DNA of 10,691 nt from Bacillota bacterium (GTDB lineage Bacteria > Bacillota > UBA994), in the NCBI GenBank assembly GCA_018725535.1, contig QLUS01000051.1:1-10691 (forward strand). Reading direction: 5' to 3'. Made by a program: the position numbers and the translations under genes. Shown in pieces: positions 1-5,938 of the stretch (position 1 is its first letter; every line of letters starts with the position of its first letter). The notes beneath the pieces were generated by a model. The model was not told the DNA's origin and made no database searches. It saw only the letters and a list, made by a program, of their open reading frames with translations.

Positions 1-542
1 TAAAATAAAAGGAAGGGGATCAGCAACAGCGTCGTTACCACGTTGGTGGTAAGTCCAATCAAGGGCGTGATGTGCTGCCCGGCAGTCAGCAGGATGTTGT
101 TGACGAGCAGGGTCAGCTGATTGACCATGTCCTCGAGTGTGACCGTGCCATGTGCAAACAAGCGCGATATCCACTCGTGTTCCTCAAGTGCCAGCAGGCG
201 CTGGCGCAATGACTGAACTAAGCCCGGCGCGTTACCGATAAGGCTTGCTAACTGCTCGCGGAGCAGGGGGACAAGCGAAGTTGTGACTAACCCGAGCACG
301 GTGGCGGCTAGAGCATAGACAAATAGGATAGCCAGCGTGCGCGAGAGCTTGCGTGAGGTTAGCCAGTCCACCACCGGACAGAACCAGTAGTAGAGCAACC
401 CAGCTAAGACAATGGGCCAAAAAAGCGCCCTCACTACCAGTAAGACCGGCGTAAAGACGAAGGAGATTTCGCTCCCCACCAAAATGATGAGAAACACCAG
501 CAGTATCCACACGGCAGCGCGCAAGGCACGTGACCCGAACAT
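1..542 (-). CDS. AI-2E family transporter, N-terminal part (runs off left edge)
   Basis: The 180 visible codons start at ATG 542 and stay open to the left edge, so the C-terminal half is missing. The protein has hydrophobic segments at about residues 9-28, 31-52, 67-90 and 160-180. It also has the family-like stretch LLYYWFCPVVDWL, followed by SRTLAILFVYAL (residues 49-78), and an amphipathic region at about 92-155. This pattern is that of the AI-2E/PerM membrane transporter family (PF01594), whose members usually have about 350 residues and seven or eight membrane spans. Substrates differ between members (autoinducer-2, sodium/proton exchange), so the substrate here cannot be named. A Shine-Dalgarno AGAAGG lies 7 nt before the ATG, inside the lysine codons of the preceding micro-ORF. 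The start overlaps that ORF's stop (TAATG), so translational coupling is likely. It is the last visible gene of the operon beginning at 3961. Confidence 0.88.
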   Translation of the reverse strand, partial: MFGSRALRAAVWILLVFLIILVGSEISFVFTPVLLVVRALFWPIVLAGLLYYWFCPVVDWLTSRKLSRTLAILFVYALAATVLGLVTTSLVPLLREQLASLIGNAPGLVQSLRQRLLALEEHEWISRLFAHGTVTLEDMVNQLTLLVNNILLTAGQHITPLIGLTTNVVTTLLLIPFLLF

Positions 543-622
543 TAGTAAACCTTCTTTTTCTTCTTGGGTTTCTCTTGCTTGGGCTTCTTGGTTTCTTTCT
601 TGATGACCTTTTCTTTACCCAC
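542..622 (-). CDS. 26-residue lysine-rich micro-protein
   Basis: A short frame starts at GTG 622 and ends with TAA at 544-542. It encodes 26 residues, 13 of them lysine, beginning VGKEKVIKKETKK and ending in five lysines followed by VY. A Shine-Dalgarno GGGAGG lies 8 nt before the GTG, within the last codons of the upstream pseudouridine synthase gene. An in-frame TAG just upstream rules out an earlier start. It begins 3 nt after that gene's stop, and its own stop overlaps the next gene's ATG as TAATG. Its last lysine codons double as the Shine-Dalgarno of the AI-2E gene. No domain is recognisable. The charge suggests RNA, ribosome or anionic membrane binding, or the ORF may act mainly as a leader that couples translation. 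The ribosome binding site and precise fit between neighbours make translation likely; any function is inference. Confidence 0.7.
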   Translation of the reverse strand: MGKEKVIKKETKKPKQEKPKKKKKVY

Positions 623-625
623 CGC

Positions 626-1570
626 CTAATCCTCCCTTCTCTTGTCAGCAGCAGTCACGCCTAGTATACCACCTGAGAGAGCCACAAGCAAAGCGGATAT
701 ATCCGCCGGCAGGGGGGCAATGACCTTCACGCGCTCCGCTGTAGCCGGGTGAGTAAACGCGATTTCGCTGGCATGCAGTGCTTGTCGCGCTATGAGCGGC
801 GTAGTCCCCCCATATACGTCGTCCCCTAACACCGGGTGGCCGATATGTGCGAGGTGGACGCGAATCTGATGCGTGCGGCCCGTGAGTAAGCGAACACGCA
901 CCAAACTTGCACCCGGAAAGAGCTCTAGTCGTTGCCAGAGGGTAAGGGCAGGGCGTCGTCCCTCAGGCGCAACCATGCGGGCGCGGCTGCCGTTGCCGAC
1001 GCGAGCGATGGGGGCAGAGATGCTCCCTTCTGTGGCGGCAATTTCGCCCCGTACAATCGCGAGATAGTATTTCTGCCACTCCCCGCTGTGTTGTTGACTA
1101 GTCAGCACTGCTTGCACATGGGGATTCTTGGCGATGATAACCAGTCCCGATGTATCCCTGTCCAAGCGATGGACGGGCCGAAAGACGTAGGGTACTCCCT
1201 GCGCCTGCCAATGAAATGCTAGAGCATGTGCTAATGTACCCGTCATATAGCCTTTGGTAGGGTGCACTACTAACCCGGGTGGTTTGTTGACGACCGTCAA
1301 GTAGTCGTCCTCGAAGGCTATATTTAAGGGTATGTCCTCAGGGTCGACCGTAGGAGTCTTTTCTTCGCGTAACACGATGGTCAGGACATCCCCGCTTACA
1401 GCCAGCGCGTTAAGGTAAGCGGGCTGGTCATTTTGCAACACTTCGCCGCTGCGCTTAAGCCTGATTAGCACTTGTCGCGACATGCCGAGTTCGTTTCTTA
1501 GGATGCTTCGGATACTTTCTCCGTCGCGTGTAACGCGGTGGGTGTAGAGATGTTCTCCAGCCATACCCAC
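626..1570 (-). CDS. RluA/RluD-family rRNA/tRNA pseudouridine synthase
   Basis: This enzyme isomerises specific uridines in structured RNA, usually 23S rRNA, to pseudouridine. Residues about 15-68 form an S4-like RNA-binding domain (SRQVLIRLKRSGEVLQND, then GDVLTIVL). The catalytic domain follows from about residue 85. It carries the family signature HRLDRDTSG at 134-142, with the catalytic Asp at 137. Further conserved blocks are NKPPGLVVHP (95-104) and LLTGRTHQIRVHLAHIGHP (228-246). The length of 314 residues is normal for an RluD/YlyB-type enzyme with an S4 domain. The exact target uridines cannot be read from sequence. Two starts are possible: GTG 1570, which overlaps the permease stop as TAGTG, and ATG 1564. 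Neither has a clear Shine-Dalgarno, so initiation probably depends on translational coupling to the upstream frame. If so, the frameshift in the permease could affect its expression. Confidence 0.93.
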   Translation of the reverse strand: MGMAGEHLYTHRVTRDGESIRSILRNELGMSRQVLIRLKRSGEVLQNDQPAYLNALAVSGDVLTIVLREEKTPTVDPEDIPLNIAFEDDYLTVVNKPPGLVVHPTKGYMTGTLAHALAFHWQAQGVPYVFRPVHRLDRDTSGLVIIAKNPHVQAVLTSQQHSGEWQKYYLAIVRGEIAATEGSISAPIARVGNGSRARMVAPEGRRPALTLWQRLELFPGASLVRVRLLTGRTHQIRVHLAHIGHPVLGDDVYGGTTPLIARQALHASEIAFTHPATAERVKVIAPLPADISALLVALSGGILGVTAADKRRED

Positions 1571-2097
1571 TAGGTTGTCACTTCGATCCGCTCATAGAGC
1601 TCGGCTGCCTTGGCCAAGAGGAAGTGTACGCTAAAGCCTGCTGCAACAAGATGGAGTCCAAGCAATGCCGGCAACAACAGGGCACCCAAAGGCTCATGCA
1701 TCCACAAGTAGAAGTAGTAGCTGATAGCCCCAAGCGGCAGGGCGAACACCAGAGGCGTCACGGCGTTTAAGTTGTTCTTTACTGCGTGTTGCGGCGTGGT
1801 CCATTTGAGGAAGGGTCGCCACAGGTCAAAGGCGAGTCCTAGCGCTTGCGGGGTGATGCTCGCTACAAGCCCGAGGGCAAAGGCGAGGAGCAAAGAGGGG
1901 AAGTCGGGCGAGAACAGCAAGGCAAAGGCGGCAATGAGCGGCACACCGGTGGCGGTAGTGCAGATTAAAGCGAAAATTAGCTTTGCTTTAACTTGGGCTA
2001 CGGCAGCCACGGGGATGGACTTAGATATCCACAAGTGTTTGCCTTCGCGGGAGACGGCCGTGGAAGCGACGGTGTTCATGACGGAGAGTAAGGCCAA
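1570..2097 (-). CDS. ABC transporter permease, C-terminal fragment (frame-shifted from N-terminal part)
   Basis: This is the C-terminal third of the permease begun at 3239, now in a different frame. A TTG at 2097 gives 175 residues, but the frame is open well upstream. It reads ...TSLLATSPQGLTILVLIF directly into the TTG, back to the G run at 2190-2182. Conserved-looking content includes MNTVASTAVSREGK, WISKSIPV and a series of hydrophobic segments. This is what one expects after the N-terminal fragment's end (LREVRLFMRMPIWVLNGFLA). The TTG has no convincing ribosome binding site, so I regard 2097 as an artificial start. The fragment is probably made only if the frame is restored by slippage or by a G10 or G7 variant. 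It ends at TAG 1572-1570, overlapping the pseudouridine synthase start. Confidence 0.75.
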   Translation of the reverse strand: MALLSVMNTVASTAVSREGKHLWISKSIPVAAVAQVKAKLIFALICTTATGVPLIAAFALLFSPDFPSLLLAFALGLVASITPQALGLAFDLWRPFLKWTTPQHAVKNNLNAVTPLVFALPLGAISYYFYLWMHEPLGALLLPALLGLHLVAAGFSVHFLLAKAAELYERIEVTT

Positions 2098-2168
2098 GAG
2101 CGCAGCGAAAATGAGTACTAGGATGGTTAGGCCCTGCGGGCTTGTCGCGAGGAGCGAGGTAAGCTGCC

Positions 2169-3239
2169 TTAACCCCGTGTTCCCCCCCCCGCAAAAGCGG
2201 GGAATAGAGCCGTTAGCGGCACGATGACAATGGCGAGGAAGCCGTTAAGAACCCAGATAGGCATACGCATAAACAGCCGGACTTCACGTAAGACGAGCGC
2301 AGTCAATGCGGGCTTTTGCACGGCCTGCGAAAGGGCTTTGGCGTCTAGCGCTGTCCTTTGCCGTGACCGCTCTTCGCCGCCTATTAGACCGCCATAGAAG
2401 ACTCTCTGCCCCACGAGGAGAAATACGCCCACGGCGGCGCTAGAGGCGAGGATTAGGAACAGCAGGTTAAACAAGCCGTCCGGTTCTCCCGCACGTGATA
2501 TGGCGCGCGTCGCCCAAACACTAGGCGGAAACATGCTCCCCATGCGCGCCACGAGGTCGATCCGCCCTTGTAAAACTTCGCCAACGTCGAGGTTGCCTAT
2601 GGTAAGGGATTGGAAGAAGTACTGCAAGGCGAGAATGCCTGCTATCGACAGCAAGCTGGCTACGACAATAAGTGTATCGCGATGGCGGCGGCCGACGCCG
2701 CGCATAATGGTCAGCGTTGCAACTCCCGCCAGCGACAAGGGGATCAGGGGCAGCAAGAGAAATACGGCAAGTGCCGACAATGTGCCCCACAGACCTAGCG
2801 GTAGACGCTGGTTGTAGGCAATGAGCACGGGCAAGAACAGAACTAGCGGCGGCAGGTATTCCGTAATCGCCGCCACCACGAACTTAGCCGCTAAGATAGT
2901 CCACGCTTTGAGGGGAAGTGGGACAAGCACAGAGAGATCCGCAGAGAAATAAAACAGGGAGATTAGGCTGGCCAAGCCAAACCCGAGGGCCATAAACTGA
3001 GTCGCAAGCACAAACATCATTAAGGCAAGCTCGGCAAACTGGGGCGGCAAACTGCCAAGCAGCGAACGTGCAGCCACAAAGACCAGACCGCCGACACTCC
3101 CTGCGCCAGCGACTATGGCGACACCAAACAGAAGAGGCTCCCACTGCCGCTGTCGTTGTTCGATGTACGTTTCTTGCATGACAGAGATGTGAAAGTAGTT
3201 CAGTACTGTGACCTTAAGCAGGCACCAAAAGCGCTTCAT
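2169..3239 (-). CDS. ABC transporter permease, N-terminal fragment (interrupted by G9 frameshift)
   Basis: This is a multi-spanning membrane protein that pairs with the ATPase encoded just upstream. It resembles the large 'putative ABC transporter permease subunit' group of Bacillota (about 550 residues, ABC-2 type, PF16949-like). The open frame extends upstream to 3362, but the start chosen is ATG 3239 (MKRFWCLLKVTVLNYFHI). It overlaps the ATPase stop as ATGA, and the upstream extension lies inside the ATPase gene. Hydrophobic segments fall at about residues 38-60, 70-95, 115-140, 150-180, 190-210 and 265-285. The frame ends at TAA 2171-2169, shortly after a run of nine G (codons 350-353), giving 356 residues ending in GGGTRG. 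With one more G, or two fewer, it would read on through TSLLATSPQGLTILVL into the fragment at 1570-2097, for about 556 residues. Substrate unknown. Confidence 0.85.
   Translation of the reverse strand: MKRFWCLLKVTVLNYFHISVMQETYIEQRQRQWEPLLFGVAIVAGAGSVGGLVFVAARSLLGSLPPQFAELALMMFVLATQFMALGFGLASLISLFYFSADLSVLVPLPLKAWTILAAKFVVAAITEYLPPLVLFLPVLIAYNQRLPLGLWGTLSALAVFLLLPLIPLSLAGVATLTIMRGVGRRHRDTLIVVASLLSIAGILALQYFFQSLTIGNLDVGEVLQGRIDLVARMGSMFPPSVWATRAISRAGEPDGLFNLLFLILASSAAVGVFLLVGQRVFYGGLIGGEERSRQRTALDAKALSQAVQKPALTALVLREVRLFMRMPIWVLNGFLAIVIVPLTALFPAFAGGGTRG
2182..2202 (-). repeat. G9 homopolymer with overlapping hairpin at the permease frame break
   Basis: On the plus strand positions 2182-2190 are nine C (nine G on the coding strand). 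CCCCGC at 2187-2192 pairs with GCGGGG at 2197-2202 around an AAAA loop, so the hairpin overlaps the homopolymer. The tract sits exactly where the permease frame breaks. G10 or G7 would fuse the two frames; G9 gives a stop within about ten nucleotides of the tract. This could be a phase-variation contingency tract, a slippage site, a fixed mutation or a sequencing/assembly error. Confidence 0.9.
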
Positions 3240-3961
3240 TTTTCGGTCAGCCCAAGGAAGATACTTTCTAGGCTCGACTCCGCGGTGGCGGCCTGGCGCA
3301 ATTCCTCCATCGTACCGCAGGTGATTAGGCGACCGCGCCTTAGAATTCCCACGCGGTGACAAAGGCGTTCAGCGACGTCTAGGATATGCGTGGAGAAAAA
3401 CACAGTCTTGCCTTGGCTGCAGTGCTCGTTCATCAGTTCCTTAAACAGGTGCGCGGAGCGCGGGTCAAGCCCCACCATGGGTTCGTCTAGAATCAGCAGA
3501 GGCGGCGCATGCATTAAGGCGGCAGTAAGGGCAAGTTTTTGCTTCATACCGTGCGAAAAAGAGCCGATAAGGTCGCTTAAGGCGTCGTGGATCTCAAACA
3601 TTCGCGCGAGTCTAAGCAAACGCTGCTGCCTAACCGACGTCTCTATGCCGTAGACATCGGCGACAAAGTTTATGTACTCAAAAGCACGTAGCTTATCATA
3701 GAGGTCGGGGTTGTCGGGCACGTAGCCAATGCTCGATTTGGCCGCCAGTGGGTTCTGCCGCGTGTCGTGCCCGTTGACGGTGATACTTCCTTTATCCTGC
3801 TTCAGTAAACCTACAGTCATTTTAATGGTGGTCGTTTTTCCTGCGCCGTTCGGCCCGAGAAAACCAAAGATTTCGCCCGGGGCGACCTCGAGATTAAGGT
3901 TATCTACAACATTAACCCCGTCCTTAACGTAGCTTTTGGATACATTGCGAATCGACAGCAT
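3236..3961 (-). CDS. ABC transporter ATP-binding protein
   Basis: This is the cytoplasmic nucleotide-binding subunit that powers the adjacent permease. All ATPase motifs are present in 241 residues, a normal length. Walker A is GPNGAGKT at 36-43. The signature loop is the non-canonical FSHGMKQK at 135-142 in place of LSGGQ, as in many ABC-2 type ATPases. Walker B is LLILDE at 155-160, the D-loop is GLDP at 164-167, and the switch His is in STH at 190-192. The fold order matches the CcmA/EcsA/YtrB-like group of the ABC-2 export systems. Shine-Dalgarno AAGGAG lies 7 nt before ATG 3961. Its stop overlaps the permease start (ATGA), and it is the first gene of the operon. The substrate cannot be read from sequence. 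The permease break means the complex may not assemble unless the frame is restored. Confidence 0.95.
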   Translation of the reverse strand: MLSIRNVSKSYVKDGVNVVDNLNLEVAPGEIFGFLGPNGAGKTTTIKMTVGLLKQDKGSITVNGHDTRQNPLAAKSSIGYVPDNPDLYDKLRAFEYINFVADVYGIETSVRQQRLLRLARMFEIHDALSDLIGSFSHGMKQKLALTAALMHAPPLLILDEPMVGLDPRSAHLFKELMNEHCSQGKTVFFSTHILDVAERLCHRVGILRRGRLITCGTMEELRQAATAESSLESIFLGLTEK

Positions 3962-4046
3962 ATCAACACTCCTTCAGCAGGGATTTCGCCTTTAATACTG
4001 AATATACTCTAAGATTTCACCTAGAGCTAGTGTAGGGGGAATAGTT
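3962..4046. promoter_or_regulatory. Divergent intergenic region, ABC operon / GNAT gene
   Basis: This 85-nt gap must hold start signals for two divergent genes. On the plus strand TATACT at 4003-4008 is -10-like. On the minus strand TATATT-like and TATTAA-like elements lie in the same AT-rich patch. None has a convincing -35 at 17 nt, so the promoters are only roughly placed. Ribosome binding sites are clear: AAGGAG at 3974-3969 (minus) and a GGGGGA-type site about 6 nt before GTG 4047 (plus). Confidence 0.35.
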
Positions 4047-4532
4047 GTGATTAGACTGGCCGCAATGTCGGATATTCCCAGCATTCAAATGGTAGCGCGT
4101 GTAGCGTGGGAGCATACTTACCGTGAGATTATGCGCCCCAAAACGCGCAGCATGTTCCTAGACGAATTCTATAACTACGAAGCCTTGAGCAAGGCTTTAG
4201 CCGTACGGCCGGGAGGGGTGTGGGTCGTCACGGAACAGGAGATGGTTCTGGGGTTTATACAAGTTGTTCCAATGCTTGACGGCAATGGGCTAGAGATTGC
4301 TAGGCTCTACGTTATGCCGAACTACCAACGGCAGGGGCTAGGCAAGCTACTGCTGACTACGGCCATCGAGAGCTATCCCCAAACCAAGTGGTGGGCCCTC
4401 GTAGAGCGCGACGACGATAAAGCAGTGCAGTTCTACCGCCAGCAAGGGTTCCGCAAGCAGCGCGATCTCACCTTAAACCTGTTTGGTGAAGAGCTAAGCT
4501 TTGTCGAGTATAACCTGAGTCTAGAGTACTAA
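4047..4532 (+). CDS. GNAT family N-acetyltransferase
   Basis: This 161-residue cytoplasmic enzyme is predicted to move an acetyl group from acetyl-CoA to an amine. The acetyl-CoA pyrophosphate-binding motif Q/RxxGxG/A is visible as QRQGLGK at residues 94-100, after the beta-strand LEIARLYVMP. The C-terminal motif B follows as DDKAVQFYRQQGFRK at 123-137, typical of the GNAT fold. The length is normal for a single-domain member. The substrate is unknown; RimI-like protein acetylation or small-molecule acetylation are both possible. The start chosen is GTG 4047, with a purine-rich GGGGGA about 6 nt upstream; the next in-frame ATG is six codons in. The gene stands alone on the plus strand with its own terminator and converges on the SPFH/RHH pair. 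Confidence 0.9.
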   Translation: MIRLAAMSDIPSIQMVARVAWEHTYREIMRPKTRSMFLDEFYNYEALSKALAVRPGGVWVVTEQEMVLGFIQVVPMLDGNGLEIARLYVMPNYQRQGLGKLLLTTAIESYPQTKWWALVERDDDKAVQFYRQQGFRKQRDLTLNLFGEELSFVEYNLSLEY

Positions 4533-4546
4533 GCTTGTTTGTGCCC

Positions 4547-4572
4547 GGGCCGCCTAAGCTTTTTGGCGGCCC
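4547..4572 (+). terminator. Rho-independent terminator of the GNAT gene
   Basis: GGGCCGCC (4547-4554) pairs perfectly with GGCGGCCC (4565-4572) around a 10-nt loop. On the plus strand a pyrimidine/T-rich tract (TCTTTCCTTTT) follows, starting 15 nt after the GNAT stop. The minus strand has no T tract after the hairpin, so it is chiefly a plus-strand terminator. The stem contains the last base of the convergent RHH gene's stop codon. Confidence 0.8.
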
Positions 4573-4724
4573 TCTTTCCTTTTGCGCACACTCTCATGTA
4601 GCAAGTATTCGATCTGGCCGTTAATAGAGCGGAAATCGTCTTTTGCCCAAGCTGCCAGCTCTCTCCACAGCGCGGGCGATAGACGGAGCAGCAGCTGCTT
4701 CTTACCGGCTTCCTTTTCTTCCAT
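4554..4724 (-). CDS. 56-residue ribbon-helix-helix (Arc-like) DNA-binding protein
   Basis: ATG 4724 to TAG 4556-4554 encodes 56 residues. A basic lead (residues 1-9) is followed by the beta-strand QLLLRLSPALWRELAAW and then a helix-turn-helix stretch containing DDFRSINGQIEYLLHESV. This is the ribbon-helix-helix pattern of Arc/MetJ-type dimeric repressors: alternating hydrophobic strand, helix A, RSxNxQIE turn, helix B. The length fits. An AAGGGA-type Shine-Dalgarno lies about 7 nt before the ATG. The gene begins 17 nt after the stop of the SPFH gene, so the two form an operon. Small RHH proteins like this are often found beside SPFH genes in Bacillota and Actinomycetota (recalled, not checked). 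It may repress its own operon by binding the palindrome at 5783-5799; that is inference. There is no toxin partner, so I do not call it an antitoxin. Confidence 0.85.
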   Translation of the reverse strand: MEEKEAGKKQLLLRLSPALWRELAAWAKDDFRSINGQIEYLLHESVRKRKEGRQKA

Positions 4725-4741
4725 GGCTGTTCCCTTCGCTA

Positions 4742-5755
4742 TTAATACAGCGTACCACTGTTGACTACGGGCTGAACATCCCGGTTGCCGCAGAGCACGA
4801 CCAGCAAGTTGCTGACCATGGCCGCCTTGCGTTCCTCATCGAGCTTGACGACGTCGTTTTCATTGAGTTTGGCTAGCGCCATTTCCACTATGTCCACAGC
4901 GCCCTGCACAATGAGCTGACGCGCGTCGACGATGGCGGACGCCTGTTGCCTTTGCAGCATGGCGGCGGCAATTTCCGGCGCATAGGCAAGGTAGGTAATC
5001 CGCGCTTCTAGCACTTCAAGCCCTGCTAAAAGCACTTTATCCTGTAGTTCTAGGCGCAACTTTTCCGCTACCTCTTGGCTGCTGCCGCGTAGCGACATCT
5101 CACTCTCCTCATTCGGCAGGTCGTAGGGGTAGTTGCGTACAATGTTGCGTAGCGCGGAATCGCATTGTATCGAGAGGTATTCCCAGTAGTTCTCTACGTT
5201 AAAGACGGCCTTGGCCGTATTAACTACTTTCCACACCACTACTACGCCAATAATGATGGGGTTGCCTAATTTGTCGTTTATCTTCTGCTTGTCGTTGTTG
5301 AGTGTAACGGCTTTGAGCGAGATAGCCTTGTTCTGGAATGGGGCGACTACACTCTTCTCCAGTTTGCCTGCTACCGCTCCGGATGTAAGTGCCAAGCCTG
5401 CCGTGGGGTTCGTTGCTGAAACAAACGGATTGACGAAGTAAAATCCTGCGCGCTTGAGCGTGCCGTGGTAGACGCCAAACAGCGTTAACACCAAGGCTTC
5501 GTTGGGGCGCACGATTTTGAGCCCGAGAAATAGGATGGGCCCCTTTATCAGAAAATAGAACAGCCCTACGACAAGGAAGACAATGGCAAGAGTCTGGTTT
5601 ACGCCTGTTTCGAGCCAGACAATGCCATGCACCGCGAGTACCACTGCGGCGATCATAAAGGCGATGTTTAGCACTAGTACAGGCATTCCCGGCAAATACG
5701 GCGGGAAGATTTCTTCCTGCGGAGAATGCGCGACTTGCACCTTCGCTTGCGACAT
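4742..5755 (-). CDS. SPFH/band-7 domain membrane protein
   Basis: This 337-residue protein is anchored by two hydrophobic segments (about residues 24-48 and 53-77). An SPFH (stomatin/prohibitin/flotillin/HflK) domain follows from about 80 to 260. Family-like stretches include VRPNEALVLTLFGVYHGT (82-99), where SPFH proteins leave the membrane, and LEVLEARITYLAYAPEIAAAML (246-267), which leads into a helical oligomerisation region. Such proteins form ring or cage assemblies that organise membrane microdomains or regulate membrane proteases. No catalytic residues are expected. ATG 5755 has a strong AGGAGG about 10 nt upstream. It is the first gene of an operon with the RHH protein at 4554-4724, behind the promoter at 5806-5834 and its overlapping palindrome. 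The client or physiological role is unknown. Confidence 0.92.
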   Translation of the reverse strand: MSQAKVQVAHSPQEEIFPPYLPGMPVLVLNIAFMIAAVVLAVHGIVWLETGVNQTLAIVFLVVGLFYFLIKGPILFLGLKIVRPNEALVLTLFGVYHGTLKRAGFYFVNPFVSATNPTAGLALTSGAVAGKLEKSVVAPFQNKAISLKAVTLNNDKQKINDKLGNPIIIGVVVVWKVVNTAKAVFNVENYWEYLSIQCDSALRNIVRNYPYDLPNEESEMSLRGSSQEVAEKLRLELQDKVLLAGLEVLEARITYLAYAPEIAAAMLQRQQASAIVDARQLIVQGAVDIVEMALAKLNENDVVKLDEERKAAMVSNLLVVLCGNRDVQPVVNSGTLY

Positions 5756-5782
5756 GTGTTTAGAACCTCCTTCTAATATGTA

Positions 5783-5799
5783 GATATCAATGTGATATC
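5783..5799. promoter_or_regulatory. Perfect 7-3-7 palindrome, candidate operator of the SPFH-RHH operon
   Basis: GATATCA (5783-5789), spacer ATG (5790-5792) and TGATATC (5793-5799) form a perfect inverted repeat. The flanks GTA and ACTAC extend the symmetry imperfectly. It starts 6 nt downstream of the predicted -10 box on the minus strand, so it covers the likely transcription start, a classic repressor position. The best local candidate for the binder is the RHH protein at the end of the same operon. A GntR- or MerR-like regulator elsewhere is an alternative. Confidence 0.65.
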
Positions 5800-5805
5800 A
5801 CTACA

Positions 5806-5834
5806 ATACTACCACCTTCCGCGCCCCTCGTCAA
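5806..5834 (-). promoter_or_regulatory. Sigma-A promoter of the SPFH-RHH operon
   Basis: Read on the minus strand, TTGACG (5834-5829, 5 of 6 to consensus) and TAGTAT (5811-5806, 4 of 6) are separated by exactly 17 nt. Transcription would start within the palindrome at 5783-5799, roughly 40 nt upstream of ATG 5755. Confidence 0.75.
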
Positions 5835-5892
5835 GCAACCCCGGACGTGTATTTTTGTTTTGTGTTTGGTTCCCGACACGATCGCGCCAAAG

Positions 5893-5924
5893 AAGAGCCC
5901 TTGTCCCTAGGGACAGGGGCTCTT
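5893..5924 (-). terminator. Rho-independent terminator of tyrS
   Basis: AAGAGCCC (5893-5900) pairs with GGGCTCTT (5917-5924), and TGTCCC (5902-5907) pairs with GGGACA (5910-5915), with a single mismatch between the two stems. On the minus strand the hairpin begins 14 nt after the tyrS stop and runs into TTCTTT. The plus strand has only a poor T tract. Confidence 0.8.
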
Positions 5925-5938
5925 GTTCGAGTGCTCGC

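Noticed and set aside
1772..2227. Plus-strand 151-codon frame opposite the permease
   Set aside because: It has no ribosome binding site and its composition is that of the antisense of a membrane protein; it is a shadow.
3240..3362. Upstream extension of the permease frame (41 residues)
   Set aside because: It lies inside the ATPase coding region, and ATG 3239 overlaps the ATPase stop as ATGA, the usual coupled junction.
4554..5755. Toxin-antitoxin reading of the RHH gene
   Set aside because: No toxin-sized partner with a toxin-like fold is adjacent; the partner is an SPFH membrane protein.
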